A DNA stretch of 29,090 nt from positions 1-29,090 of the IMG/VR virus record IMGVR_UViG_3300012920_000180; one strand, given 5' to 3'. The notes below the pieces were generated by a model. The model did not search any database, was not told the origin of the DNA, and saw only the letters and a list, made by a program, of their open reading frames with translations. The DNA is from a virus. Every line of letters begins with the position of its first letter. The stretch's first letter is position 1. The position numbers were made by a program, and so were the translations under genes. Shown piece by piece: positions 28,694 through 29,090 of this stretch.

Positions 28694-29090
28694 ACTCTGT
28701 CCAGCTCTTTACTCTTTCGGGCTTGCCCCTGTCGCACTCGAAGGTAAAATATCTAGACGGCTGCCCAACAAACTCTTTCTTGCGTGGCAGATATCGCTTG
28801 TTACTTACATCAAAGTCCCTAGTGTCTCCATCCTCATCGAGCATCCGGCGCATCCATGCCTCAACATCCGGCAGCTGCTCGTCTGTCATGGTGGGGCAAC
28901 GAACATCCAACCACTCTGGAAAGTCTGCCAAGCTGCGTCCATTGCAGCCAGATATTCTGGAATTGGCGTTCATATAAAATTGCCAGTTACCCCGGCGTAC
29001 CCGGACGCGGATCTCATGGTTGCCGAACTGCCACCGGGTTTCGTGCGCGCCAAGGGTTTTGATATTACCCCCGACACGATACTTTTCTAT
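28692..29090 (-). CDS. Unknown protein, N-terminus beyond window edge
   Basis: The leftward frame ending at 28692 stays open to base 29090, giving at least 132 residues (visible start IEKYRVGGNIKTLGAHETRW; an internal Met follows at 28973). It is a mixed charged sequence: WQFGNHEIRVRVRRGNWQFY, then SLADFPEWLDVRCPTMTDEQ, a helix with DVEAWMRRMLDEDGDTRDFD, and a C-terminal strand FVGQPSRYFTFECDRGKPER. It is convergent to the rightward operon and its stop sits on the terminator stem, which supports coding. No family is recognised and the true start is not visible. Confidence 0.6.
   Translation of the reverse strand: MEKYRVGGNIKTLGAHETRWQFGNHEIRVRVRRGNWQFYMNANSRISGCNGRSLADFPEWLDVRCPTMTDEQLPDVEAWMRRMLDEDGDTRDFDVSNKRYLPRKKEFVGQPSRYFTFECDRGKPERVKSWTE

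Noticed and set aside
1-29090. CRISPR array or insertion sequence
   Set aside because: No regularly spaced direct repeats with unique spacers and no transposase frame or terminal inverted repeats were seen.

Overview
This window is most of a podovirus genome with T7-type architecture: a short-tailed phage, or a prophage of one, probably of a marine or other aquatic alphaproteobacterium. The evidence is the order small terminase, large terminase, T7 gp8-like portal, scaffold, major capsid, tail tubes A and B, gp13/gp14-like and two to three large internal (ejected) virion proteins, then a fibre with the T7 fibre N-terminal domain. Several tail modules and small neighbours are of a kind I know from marine phages; the host assignment is inference. 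No RNA polymerase, DNA polymerase, integrase, lysin or tRNA is visible here.

Layout. Everything from 24895 down to 1 reads leftward with very short spacings and many ATGA or TAATG overlaps. The first part (24895-22253) is an early block: a Cro-like HTH protein, a VRR-NUC nuclease, a zinc ribbon, a DNA adenine methyltransferase and small proteins, one of them only 45 aa. A 195-bp gap (22058-22252) carries a good sigma70-like promoter and a strong hairpin ahead of terS. The structural genes then run from 22057 to the left edge. An intrinsic terminator sits just after the capsid and its companion gene, the place where T7 has Tphi, and a weaker one precedes the second large internal protein.

From 24985 the window reads rightward: a CI-like repressor, a PD-(D/E)XK exonuclease, a 36-aa membrane peptide, a winged-helix protein, a probable ERF/Rad52-like annealing protein, an unknown small protein, an excisionase-like HTH protein and one or two more small ORFs. 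A convergent, cut-off leftward gene lies beyond a bidirectional terminator at 28672-28693. The 24896-24984 gap is a divergent switch: the two promoters face each other with overlapping -10 elements, and a GAC-N7-GTC operator-like palindrome recurs at the same offset in the promoter in front of the exonuclease gene. This points to a temperate-style control circuit governing the recombination genes.

The least ordinary signals are: a cluster of GCTKAGCT repeats around an AT-rich core (22802-22920) that looks like an iteron-type replication origin inside a gene; the shared operator; a hairpin hiding the exonuclease ribosome-binding site; a structured, apparently non-coding gap between terS and terL; a cupredoxin-like domain with Cys/His/Met ligands inside the tail fibre; and sharp base-composition steps within the fibre gene and within one internal virion protein, which suggest domain exchange.
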